Assembly (NCBI GenBank): GCA_900314925.1
Contig: OMXC01000007.1
Coordinates: forward strand, 43,880 to 107,879
DNA length: 64,000 nucleotides
From: an uncultured Bacteroidales bacterium
Lineage (GTDB): Bacteria; Bacteroidota; Bacteroidia; Bacteroidales; P3
Direction: 5' to 3'
Shown: positions 54,001 through 60,945 of the stretch, piece after piece
Layout of the letters: each line of letters starts with the position of its first letter
How positions within the stretch are numbered: position 1 is the stretch's first letter
Program-made: the position numbers and the translations under genes
The notes under the pieces: model-generated
What the model was told of the DNA's origin: nothing
Seen by the model: only the letters and a program-made list of their open reading frames with translations
Database searches by the model: none

Positions 54001-56010
54001 ATGGGCGTTGAAGTTCTCGTCGTGCGAACGCAGAGCATTCAGGATTGTCCAAACCACCTTGAACCGCTCGTTGTCGTTCAGCGCATCCTCGGGTTTCACA
54101 TCGCTGGGAACGATGACAGGGATGATGATATAGCCATAGTTCTTGCCCTTGAAAGTACGCATCACGCGACCCACACTCTGTACCACCTCCACCTCGCTGT
54201 TGCGGGGCGAGAGGAACAGCACGGCATCCAAGGCTGGTACATCCACGCCTTCCGATAGGCAGCGTACATTGCACAACACACGGCACTCGTTGGGATCGTC
54301 GGCCTCCTGCTTTAACCAGGCAATTTTCTCGTTACGGGTGTTGGCATCCATCGCACCATCGATATGTTGCGCTTTGATGTTCACCACCTCTTTGCTTTCT
54401 TCTGCCGACAAGGTGGATTTATACTCCTGCCCCACGGCACCGAAATACTTTGCCATCTGGGTGCTGGAGAAGGTGGGGTTCTTCTTGGTCGGATTGATTG
54501 TCTGACAGAAAGCGACAGCACGACGCATCATCAGCGGGTCTTGCTGCTTGGTGATGCCCTCGTCGCCCTTAATACGCTTCGAGAGGCCGTTGATACATCC
54601 AATCAGTTTTGTGGCATCGTCGAAATTCAACTCGGTCAGTTTCTCTTTCTCTGCCGCCTTTGTATAGCGTTCCTTGATGTTGGTTCGGATGCTTTCGGGG
54701 ATATCCTCTTCGCTCACGGTCAGCACCAACACTTTGTAATCGGTCAGCAGTCCTTGCGCCACAGCGTCGTTGAAGGTCAGACGGTGGAACTCTTCGCCAT
54801 ATTCGGGGCCATCCATCGAGCAGAGGGTGTCGATGTTCTCGTTCTCCTTTGCCCTCACCTTGACGTTGGCACTATATAAACGAGGGGTGGCCGTCATATA
54901 GAGGCGTTTCTTCGCCTTGATAAACTCGTTCTTGTGTATCTTGGTGAAGTTGCTTTCCTCTTTGTTTTTCAACACTACGCCTGTGGTACGGTGGGCCTCG
55001 TCGCAGATAATTAAATCCACTTCCCGTTTATACTGGTCGATAGCCTCTTTCACCACATCGATACTCTGATAGGTGGAGAAGATAACGGTGCGGTTGTTCT
55101 CCTTGTCATATTTCCGCAACTGGCGGACAATCTTTGCAATATCCGTGGAAGCTGGCACAGCCAAATCCACCACGCTGGCATCCTCGTCGTCTGCATCCTT
55201 CATTTCGCGGGTCACCTTTGCATCCGAGCAGACACAGATGGCGCGCATTTCGTCCGTCTTGTCGGCCATCCATGCGTTGAGCGTCTGACCTAATAGGGCG
55301 ATGCTGGGTACCAGAAACAGGACAAAACCGTCCTGCGGTGTCATTTGCTCCATAATTTTCAGCGAAGTGAAAGTTTTGCCCGTGCCGCAAGCCATAATCA
55401 GTTTGCCACGTTCGTTACCCTCAGTCACATAGTGGTCGTAGGCTTTCGACATGGCCACGAGCTGATGTTTCATGGGCTTCTTGCCGGGCAACTTGGCTTT
55501 CTCGCCATAGAGGCCTTTCTTCAGCTTGTCCCAATCAACAGGTGAAATTTCCAAGTCGTAGAGCGAGATGCGGTTGAAAGGCTTGCTTAATCCTTGGATA
55601 GCCGTTTCAGCATTGATGCCCCAACTCCTGCGTGTTGTCTGAACCCAAACGAGGTTGGAGAACTCGCGTGTCTGGAAGGTGTCGGGGTCGGTGAATGTGC
55701 GGCTGGCGTTGGCCAGGAAACTGTTCACGGCTCCCTTGTCTATCTGTGCATCCTCGGTATAGCACTTACATTGGATGGCCCAGTAGTCGCCATATTCTGT
55801 ACGGGCGACCAGGTCTATTCCGAGGTCTTTGCCACCAAATTCCTTACGTCCGGGAAACTCTTCCCAGAGCCAAACTTTTTCAAGATCATTATATCGTGGG
55901 TCTGTCTGGAACCACAATTTCATCAATCGTTCGAAGTCAGTACCTTTTTCCTTCTCGGTAGTGGCTTTCAAACGAATATCATAAAGAACATCGTTTATGG
56001 TAGTTGCCAT
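51076..56010 (-). CDS. Type ISP (single-chain type I-like) restriction-modification enzyme
   Basis: A 1644-aa enzyme that combines cutting, translocation, methylation and recognition in one chain, like LlaGI/LlaBIII. Order: an N-terminal Mrr-like nuclease (GID with Asp66, then QCKCY with Gln80 and Lys82); an SF2 ATPase (ACGTGKT ending at Thr213, IICDEAHRTTG, MTATPRLY, and QSVGRVMRT); a helical coupler; an N6-adenine methyltransferase with DPFTGTGTF from about 927 and NPPY at 1036-1039; and a C-terminal target-recognition domain. The region 51790-52860 is much more AT-rich than the rest. As a single polypeptide it must methylate one strand only, as known type ISP enzymes do. Confidence 0.92.
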   Translation of the reverse strand: MATTINDVLYDIRLKATTEKEKGTDFERLMKLWFQTDPRYNDLEKVWLWEEFPGRKEFGGKDLGIDLVARTEYGDYWAIQCKCYTEDAQIDKGAVNSFLANASRTFTDPDTFQTREFSNLVWVQTTRRSWGINAETAIQGLSKPFNRISLYDLEISPVDWDKLKKGLYGEKAKLPGKKPMKHQLVAMSKAYDHYVTEGNERGKLIMACGTGKTFTSLKIMEQMTPQDGFVLFLVPSIALLGQTLNAWMADKTDEMRAICVCSDAKVTREMKDADDEDASVVDLAVPASTDIAKIVRQLRKYDKENNRTVIFSTYQSIDVVKEAIDQYKREVDLIICDEAHRTTGVVLKNKEESNFTKIHKNEFIKAKKRLYMTATPRLYSANVKVRAKENENIDTLCSMDGPEYGEEFHRLTFNDAVAQGLLTDYKVLVLTVSEEDIPESIRTNIKERYTKAAEKEKLTELNFDDATKLIGCINGLSKRIKGDEGITKQQDPLMMRRAVAFCQTINPTKKNPTFSSTQMAKYFGAVGQEYKSTLSAEESKEVVNIKAQHIDGAMDANTRNEKIAWLKQEADDPNECRVLCNVRCLSEGVDVPALDAVLFLSPRNSEVEVVQSVGRVMRTFKGKNYGYIIIPVIVPSDVKPEDALNDNERFKVVWTILNALRSHDENFNAHVNQINLNKKRPPKITVAGVPRGSYTIGKGNPTDKAVNLDDEEISRQLELRFGTLQDGIYARLVEEVGDKMYWENWAKSVGDIAKKFIERIALLIKENKTAHEYFEGFITGLHKNINDSIDEGQAIEMLAQHMITRPVFDALFKEYEFVHNNAVSRSMQDMLEVLESEGMEMDTAVLDKFYTSVRNNISNIDNLEAKQTIIKNLYEKFFKGAFPLTVEKLGIVYTPVECVDFIIHSVEDILQSEFGTSLTNENVHILDPFTGTGTFITRMLQSGIIKKEDMRRKYLNEIHCNEIVLLAYYIADVNIEAVYHDIMHPEKYEMYDGICLTDTFQLNEHGDNDIFSQLFPENSERLQKQKKAPVRVIIGNPPYSIGQKDANDNAQNLKYPHLDSRIESTYVKRSSATLRNALYDSYIKAFRWASDRISQFEDGGIVAFISNGMWLDGNAQEGMRRCVENEFTSIYVFNLRGNARTSGEQRRKESGNVFGEGTRTPITITFLVKNPAKSGKAIIHYHDIGDYLTRDQKLKIIHDFHSIPYMEWEKISPNEKGDWLNQRDGLFDSLISLSDTDKTNTKTIFTFYSSMGLATSRDTWCYNSSKKGLSHNISRTIVFYNEEVERYITACNNNEKKIDVESFIINEPTKFSWDRRQKISDIPNHIKYCYDVDSERTSLYRPFFKQNCYFNKFLNNCTYQLPKLFPYDTCDNIVICVSGKGGNKDNPIFIANTLVDYNLLSAGSKCLPLYWYEENKNKQRSLFDEESNNDYIRRDGITDWILKEVRTRYGAKNITKEMIFYYVYGLLHSKDYRERFAADLKKSLPRIPIVERVEDFMDFYKYGKKLADLHLKYEAVAPYPDVKVVGDRPLKGDDGDYEYFRVWDKMRFNSKSDKSTIIYNGNIRIENIPEKAYEYVVNGKSAIEWIVERYCVSQDKKSLIKNDANDWGKEHGKPRYILDLLLSVINVSVQTVDIVNALPKLKFE

Positions 56011-56112
56011 GTGTCTGCGTCGTTTGTGGCGGGCTTATCTCTCCGACTTGCAGGCAACTCAAAGGGCCTAAAAAAGCAGAGACGTGGAACCGTTCATTTT
56101 TGACTTATCCAC

Positions 56113-56231
56113 GCCCTGAGGCCCTAGGAATTGCCCACTGTTGTTGATAAGTCTCGTCCACGCTCTGCAACGCAGACGCTCGCTGACTTATTCACTACAA
56201 CAGTTTCTTGAAATTTCCTAGGTTTCAGGGC
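56113..56231. repeat. Nested inverted repeat upstream of the type ISP gene
   Basis: Outer arms GCCCTGAGGCCCTAGGAA (56113-56130) and TTTCCTAGGTTTCAGGGC (56214-56231) pair over 15 of 18 positions. Inner arms ACTGTTGT(T)GATAAGTC (56137-56153) and GACTTATTCACTACAACAGT (56185-56204) also pair well with a small bulge. The whole forms a hairpin of about 119 nt in a 334-bp gene-free gap (56011-56344); the rest of that gap is AT-rich with no coding potential. Confidence 0.75.
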
Positions 56232-56344
56232 TGTGCCGAATAATTCGCTCGCGCTATGTTATTTATTCTATTATTCTATTTCTTTGTTTCTATTCTGTTT
56301 TATTCGTTGTTTATCGTTTCATTTTCAATTTGCAAAGATGGTGT

Positions 56345-56776
56345 CTATGCCTTGTTTTCGGCCAGCCATTCGTCCACCTTCTCCTTGACGACGGCAACCA
56401 ACCCCTTAGCCTTGGGGTAAAGCTTGGCAACAGACACCTCGTCGTGGTTGAAGAGGTCTTCGTAGTCGCCCGTCTGACGCGCCTCGAACAGATTGCTGTA
56501 ATCCCTGCCATAGGACGACGGGAATATGCCCGTACGGATGAAATGAAGGCCGAACATCTGCTTCACGCCGTCGTGCGACTTGGTGATGATGCCGTTGGCT
56601 ATGAGCAACGCACTCACCGCATAATAGCAGGCATAATACATGCGATTGACAGCGTTGTTGTAGTATTTGAGCGCAAGGAGATTGTCAATCTCACCCAGCG
56701 TCTTCTCTGCGCACTCAATACGGTACGCAACGATGTCGTATCGCTCTTGTCGTGACAAATCCATCCGCTCCGTCAT
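56345..56776 (-). CDS. HEPN-domain protein, partner of the nucleotidyltransferase
   Basis: A 143-aa helical HEPN protein. The core NAVNRMYYACYYAVSALL near residue 41 and the ITKSHDGVKQMFG segment near 65 fit the HEPN family often paired with minimal nucleotidyltransferases. In HepT toxins the motif R-x4-H-x-Y carries the RNase histidine and a Tyr that the partner AMPylates; here the same register reads R45-MYYA-C50-Y-Y52, so the His is Cys while the Tyr is kept. Many members of this subfamily share that pattern. Its ATG overlaps the stop of the upstream gene by 4 nt. Confidence 0.85.
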   Translation of the reverse strand: MTERMDLSRQERYDIVAYRIECAEKTLGEIDNLLALKYYNNAVNRMYYACYYAVSALLIANGIITKSHDGVKQMFGLHFIRTGIFPSSYGRDYSNLFEARQTGDYEDLFNHDEVSVAKLYPKAKGLVAVVKEKVDEWLAENKA

Positions 56777-57081
56777 AACCGCCTCCCATCGTTAAGTACA
56801 TTCAGCCGGAACGGGGTCATGCGCGACTCCCATTGGCTTCTGGGAAGCAGAATCGGGTTTATCGCCACTCCAGCATCCCACTCGATTGGCATGGTGATAT
56901 CGTACACTTTGTCTCTGTCTTCGTCTTCTACAGTCGGCTTGTTGAATAGCACCAACAGGTCGATGTCGGAGTCGGGACGTGCATCGCCACGGGCCTCGCT
57001 GCCGTAAACCCACACCTCGATGTCGAGGGGCAAGGCGTCAAGACCCTTCTTGATGGCTTCCGTTATGTTCGTTCGTCGCAT
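56773..57081 (-). CDS. MNT-type nucleotidyltransferase antitoxin
   Basis: A 102-aa minimal nucleotidyltransferase with the GSEARGDARPDSDIDLLV motif at 27 to 44: Gly27-Ser28, then Asp39 and Asp41 as metal ligands. MNT proteins can silence HEPN partners by adding AMP to a Tyr. I chose ATG 57081 because the -7 box at 57110-57103 lies just upstream; a longer in-frame start at 57147 would be in front of that promoter. It overlaps the HEPN gene by 4 nt and forms a two-gene operon. Confidence 0.87.
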   Translation of the reverse strand: MRRTNITEAIKKGLDALPLDIEVWVYGSEARGDARPDSDIDLLVLFNKPTVEDEDRDKVYDITMPIEWDAGVAINPILLPRSQWESRMTPFRLNVLNDGRRL

Positions 57082-57102
57082 AGAATGCAAATTTTCAATT
57101 TG

Positions 57103-57134
57103 CAAAATTACGAACATTTTCTGTATTGACCAAA
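57103..57134 (-). promoter_or_regulatory. Promoter of the MNT-HEPN operon
   Basis: On the minus strand TTTG at 57134-57131 and TAATTTTG at 57110-57103 are 20 nt apart; followed by CA. The ATG is 21 nt downstream. Confidence 0.8.
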
Positions 57135-57258
57135 TTTTAATTCTCACCTATGCGCATGTCTATATTATCGAAGCCCCATAAATATATTATCAACACACCC
57201 TTCTTCTTACAATCTAAGAGGAAGTTTATCTGCTAACAGGTATATGTTGAGAACTAAA

Positions 57259-57290
57259 TTTGACCAAAATCACGATTCTACGTATCTTTG
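57259..57290 (+). promoter_or_regulatory. Promoter placed directly against the start codon
   Basis: TTTG at 57259-57262 and TATCTTTG at 57283-57290 are 20 nt apart, a near-ideal promoter. The ATG at 57297 begins only 7 nt after the -7 box, about where transcription should start, so the message may have no leader. Confidence 0.8.
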
Positions 57291-57296
57291 CAAATT

Positions 57297-60116
57297 ATGA
57301 AAATTGAGGATGTTTATAAGAAAGAGATTAATGACCTGATAAGTAGGCGGGGTAATACAAAGTTCCACATCACAGGAATCCGCCATTGCGACTTTAAGGA
57401 TAAGGCGGATGATTTCATCCGTGATGCTGCTCAAAAGATGCAGAATGTGATACTTATGCCCGAAGAGGCTAACCAATACGACCAAGCGTCGGTGGTATGT
57501 CGTTCGGGGAACAGAAAGATTGGCTATGTATCGGTATACGATCTGGAGAAGTATCAAATCCTTGCAGGGAAAGAAGATTCCGACCATCTGACGGGCCACT
57601 TCTTCTTCGGTAACACGGGCGACCATCTGTTGGATTTGTCTGTCGCCGGAATAGTCACGTTGGATGACATTCGCGATTACCGCAAAGAGGTTGACAGACA
57701 GAAGAAAGAACAATACAGCTCGTGGAAGCATGATGCAATCAAGCGTTTTCTGGTGCACGGTCGCCATCAGGAAGATGCAAAAGCCTGCATCATTCAAATG
57801 AAGGAGTTTGTTATAGGTCTTTATGGTGGCTATGGCTCCACAACTCAGGAAGAGTTGTCGCCCAAACTGGAACAATATAAAGAAAGCAGCCAATACGACA
57901 TCTCCTTGGAAGGTCAGCGCGACCGATGGGATATTCTACGCTATTTGGATTATCTGTACGACCGCTGGCACCAGCCGGGCACTATTGTGGACGAAGATTT
58001 CGAAGATATACTTACCGACGTCAGCTCTCAGATAGGGGGAGAATTGGGACGCAACGTCTCTTACACGGCCTATATTGAACGCCTTACAGAATTGGTCACA
58101 AAGGAACTTCCGTCATCAGAGACAGCTCAGTATTATCTGAGGGCCCTCCCTTCCGAGGCTTTCGAAGATATCCGTCAACAAGTGGAGAATTTCCCACACC
58201 ACCTTTACCACTTGTTCCATACCAACCCCCAGGAGTTTGTGAGAACACTTTACTATGCTCGCATCCCTCGCAAGTATCTCGACCCATTCCTCTCCGGCAT
58301 CGCCCTTGTGGTGGCTTTCAATAATTATACGAAGACATCGGATGCTACAGTCACATCTGTATCCCGACAATCGATGGTATGTGAGAAACACGAAAGTCAA
58401 CCTACCGGAATTGTGGATTATTGGTTGCACATGAAAAAATCCAAAGGAATCAAAGCGATATTTGATGGTTATTACGAGCTGTGTTTAAGAGAATACGAGA
58501 AGTCTCATGAATGTGATGACGACGCCTGGGGCAGAGACCTAAAAAAGGAGTTTGTTTGCAAATATCATATTTCGAATGAGAAAAAGTGTATTAAAGAGTC
58601 GGAGGCACTATTGTCAAGTCTTTCTGATAGCATTCAAAAGAAGGCTCAAAATGTTATCGCTAACTATTTGAAATATGTTCGTGCCAAACGGAAAGAACTT
58701 TATCCCATCCATCATCCAGCAAATAGAATCATAGAGGATACTTTTTTTGATGCCTACCGTATGGGTGGACCTGCATATGAATGTATGAACTGGATACGCA
58801 CAGAGTATAAACTCCCATACATTGATTTCCGTGGTGGTTATAAGGGGAAAGATTGTTTGGTTGGCAAGTGGAAAGAGCATCATGAGATCATAATACCCGA
58901 GTATGTCGCTGAAGAATATGAGGATTTCGACGACGGTGTACTGATGTATTCCAATGGTGGCCTTATGGAAGAGATTCATGAAAACCTCAAGGCCTGTCTA
59001 ACTCAAGACGATCGAATCAGATATATTATAACATTACTTCAACCTTTCAAGGAATTCGCAGATGCGTTTTGTCCCAAAGCCAGAATAGACGAGCATGAGA
59101 AAAAAATTAAAGATATTGAAAAGAGTATTAAATACTGGGAAGGTGTTCCGGAAGATGCAGTCGATGAGAGAACCGGCGAGCCAGTACAACCGAAAAAACA
59201 AATAGCAGCATGTATATCAGTTATTGAGGGCTACAAAAAGGATATCGCTTACTGGGGAAAGGTTCAAGATGATTTTTTCTGGTTCGCTCAACATGGCCTT
59301 GGCGCTGGAAATTACAGGATTTATCCCCAAGAAGTAAATGACGAAATGTGCAAATTCCTTGGGGACTGGTGGAGATGTATGATACATTTTGCACGTCGTT
59401 TGGCGGCTCTTGCATTAACTTATGGTATCAAACTTATGGATGTGCAGGAGAAATGTGAAGTCTATTTGATATGGCACTTCTCACCTACTGATTATATTGA
59501 TAATAAAAATATCACTTCCGTCGAACACGTACGTAAGCTCTTAAAAGAGATTACGGAAAAGAAACCAAAGAACAAACAGGAGAAACCAAAATCGACCAGG
59601 CAAAAGAAACAGACTGACTTAAACACCGCCACACCCACAACCCTTAAATACTACACTCACGGCAACAACGGCATCCTAATGAAACAACGGAAAAGAGTTG
59701 ACCTCATCTTCAAAAAATGGACGGAGTGGAAATGGATTGACGGTAAGACATCCGCCAACGATTTCGACTCCTTCTTTGAGGGGGAGCCTAGGTATTGCAA
59801 CATTTTATGGAATGCAAACACTACCATCCTGACAATACTATTACAAAATCTCTTAGACCAATCATACATAACAAAACAAACAGGGCAAAGCGCCAAATCT
59901 CTTGTTAAACAGCAATTCGGGAAAACACCCAATTCTGATAGGAAACGCATCGGCAAAGATGCCGAAGACAAAATAAAAATCTCTCTTTATATCATTGACA
60001 TCAGCAATCCATTGCCAGAACGCAACTCTTATGAAGATACAGAAGAAATCGATATTAAAGACGAAGCCTTTATGTCGATTTTGTCTGGTCAGCTTCGCGC
60101 GACAAAATGCACTTAG
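57297..60116 (+). CDS. Large protein with HIRAN-like N-terminus, otherwise unrecognised
   Basis: A 939-aa protein. Residues 22-80 resemble a HIRAN domain (KFHITGIRHCDF, LMPEEANQYDQASVV, RKIGYVSVYDL), a fold used to sense DNA ends or stalled forks. The rest shows no Walker, HD, DEDD, PD-(D/E)xK or methylase motif that I can find. There is a probable coiled coil near 675-740 (KARIDEHEKKIKDIEKSIK), a basic Lys/Gln-rich linker near 820 and a compact, Trp-rich C-terminal domain (FKKWTEWKWID, GEPRYCNILWNANTTIL, TPNSDRKR). It is AT-rich, divergent from the MNT-HEPN pair and closed by its own terminator. No function can be assigned; a defence role is suggested only by its neighbours. Confidence 0.75.
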   Translation: MKIEDVYKKEINDLISRRGNTKFHITGIRHCDFKDKADDFIRDAAQKMQNVILMPEEANQYDQASVVCRSGNRKIGYVSVYDLEKYQILAGKEDSDHLTGHFFFGNTGDHLLDLSVAGIVTLDDIRDYRKEVDRQKKEQYSSWKHDAIKRFLVHGRHQEDAKACIIQMKEFVIGLYGGYGSTTQEELSPKLEQYKESSQYDISLEGQRDRWDILRYLDYLYDRWHQPGTIVDEDFEDILTDVSSQIGGELGRNVSYTAYIERLTELVTKELPSSETAQYYLRALPSEAFEDIRQQVENFPHHLYHLFHTNPQEFVRTLYYARIPRKYLDPFLSGIALVVAFNNYTKTSDATVTSVSRQSMVCEKHESQPTGIVDYWLHMKKSKGIKAIFDGYYELCLREYEKSHECDDDAWGRDLKKEFVCKYHISNEKKCIKESEALLSSLSDSIQKKAQNVIANYLKYVRAKRKELYPIHHPANRIIEDTFFDAYRMGGPAYECMNWIRTEYKLPYIDFRGGYKGKDCLVGKWKEHHEIIIPEYVAEEYEDFDDGVLMYSNGGLMEEIHENLKACLTQDDRIRYIITLLQPFKEFADAFCPKARIDEHEKKIKDIEKSIKYWEGVPEDAVDERTGEPVQPKKQIAACISVIEGYKKDIAYWGKVQDDFFWFAQHGLGAGNYRIYPQEVNDEMCKFLGDWWRCMIHFARRLAALALTYGIKLMDVQEKCEVYLIWHFSPTDYIDNKNITSVEHVRKLLKEITEKKPKNKQEKPKSTRQKKQTDLNTATPTTLKYYTHGNNGILMKQRKRVDLIFKKWTEWKWIDGKTSANDFDSFFEGEPRYCNILWNANTTILTILLQNLLDQSYITKQTGQSAKSLVKQQFGKTPNSDRKRIGKDAEDKIKISLYIIDISNPLPERNSYEDTEEIDIKDEAFMSILSGQLRATKCT

Positions 60117-60118
60117 CA

Positions 60119-60272
60119 TGTAAGCGATTTCTAATTTTGTAAGCATTTATGTAAGCGAGCACACATTTTTTTTGAAAAAAATTTCGCCGGAATACTTTTG
60201 ATCTACAAAGTGTTCCGGTTTTCTTTTATTTTTTTTCAAACCATGTAAGTATTTCCCATCAATTTGCTTACA
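60119..60272. repeat. Cluster of TGTAAGC sites
   Basis: TGTAAGC occurs at 60119-60125, 60138-60144 and 60150-60156, TGTAAGT at 60244-60250, and the inverse GCTTACA at 60266-60272, on both sides of a terminator. May be operator or recombination-type sites; nothing proves it. Confidence 0.5.
60187..60230 (+). terminator. Terminator of the large HIRAN-like gene
   Basis: Imperfect stem CCGGAATACTTT / AAAGTGTTCCGG around a short loop, followed by TTTTCTTTTATTTTTTTT. Confidence 0.82.
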
Positions 60273-60377
60273 AGAAACAAACCTTTTTCCCCATTGCTGA
60301 GAATTGAACAGTTCAGTTCTTGGCCGTCTTACGCTACGGGCTAAGCAGATGGTCTAACCGCCCAAAATCCTATCAAC

Positions 60378-60740
60378 ATGAAAAAGGATTTTAGAAAAAA
60401 CAAGACTAAGGGGAAAAAACTCTTCCCAAACACCGACCTCTGCGTCGACATTAAAACATCACTCCGCTTCGACCCCCTGGCGGTAATCGGCAGAAGCTAT
60501 CTCGGCGTGCTGACTCACGACAAGGTAGACCACTACACCTTCACCGAGACCACCAACGCCGGCAAACGCAACCCGCACGTCTTCGTCGGCAAGTTCATCA
60601 CCATCACCCGCCGCGACGACGGCACACTCCGCCTCAACTTCCGCCCGGTCGACACGAAGCACGACTTCTGCCCCAGCGAATACGCCTCCCACGTCGCCAA
60701 CGAACTCTTCTGGGCCCTCACAAGCCTCTTAGAGAAGTAG
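60378..60740 (+). CDS. Hypothetical protein of a mobile-element module
   Basis: A 120-aa basic protein starting with a Lys-rich tail (KKDFRKNKTKGKKLF), then a probably mixed alpha/beta domain with HVFVGKFITITRRDDGTLRL and a helical C-terminus. No family recognised. It stands at the head of the replication-type module (60378-64000), whose GC-rich, C-ending codon use differs sharply from the AT-rich defence genes to its left. The 261 bp before it hold the previous gene's terminator and a TGAACAGTTCA palindrome near 60307. Confidence 0.55.
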   Translation: MKKDFRKNKTKGKKLFPNTDLCVDIKTSLRFDPLAVIGRSYLGVLTHDKVDHYTFTETTNAGKRNPHVFVGKFITITRRDDGTLRLNFRPVDTKHDFCPSEYASHVANELFWALTSLLEK

Positions 60741-60756
60741 ATTTTCCAAAATTCTC

Positions 60757-60906
60757 CAATTACAATTACAGTAATTACAGTTAAAAAAATGGTACTTACA
60801 ACATACTTTATACACTATATAACTATTTAATATATAATTAATTATATAGAGAATTGGAGAGAACTGTACTCTCAAAAAATAACTGTAATAACTGTAATTG
60901 TAATTG
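60757..60906. repeat. Long AT-rich inverted repeat with iteron-like units
   Basis: Arms of 27 nt at 60757-60783 and 60880-60906 pair at 26 of 27 positions. Each arm holds two copies of ATTACAGT or its complement. A second, shorter pair (TCTCCAATT at 60753-60761 with AATTGGAGA at 60852-60860) overlaps the first, so two structures compete. The 100-nt centre is very AT-rich. Directly precedes the DUF3987-like and primase genes. Confidence 0.85.
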
Positions 60907-60945
60907 CCAGAATTAACTTTTTTTCACCTAAAAAGCAAAGAAACA

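Noticed and set aside
57148..57258. Small gene between the divergent MNT and HIRAN-like genes
   Set aside because: No open frame of useful length; the interval is occupied by the two promoters and AT-rich spacer.
60300..60365. A tRNA-like stretch on the minus strand (GGTTAGACCATCTGC and GTTCAATTC)
   Set aside because: Only isolated D-arm and T-arm resemblances; the acceptor and anticodon stems do not pair and spacing is wrong.
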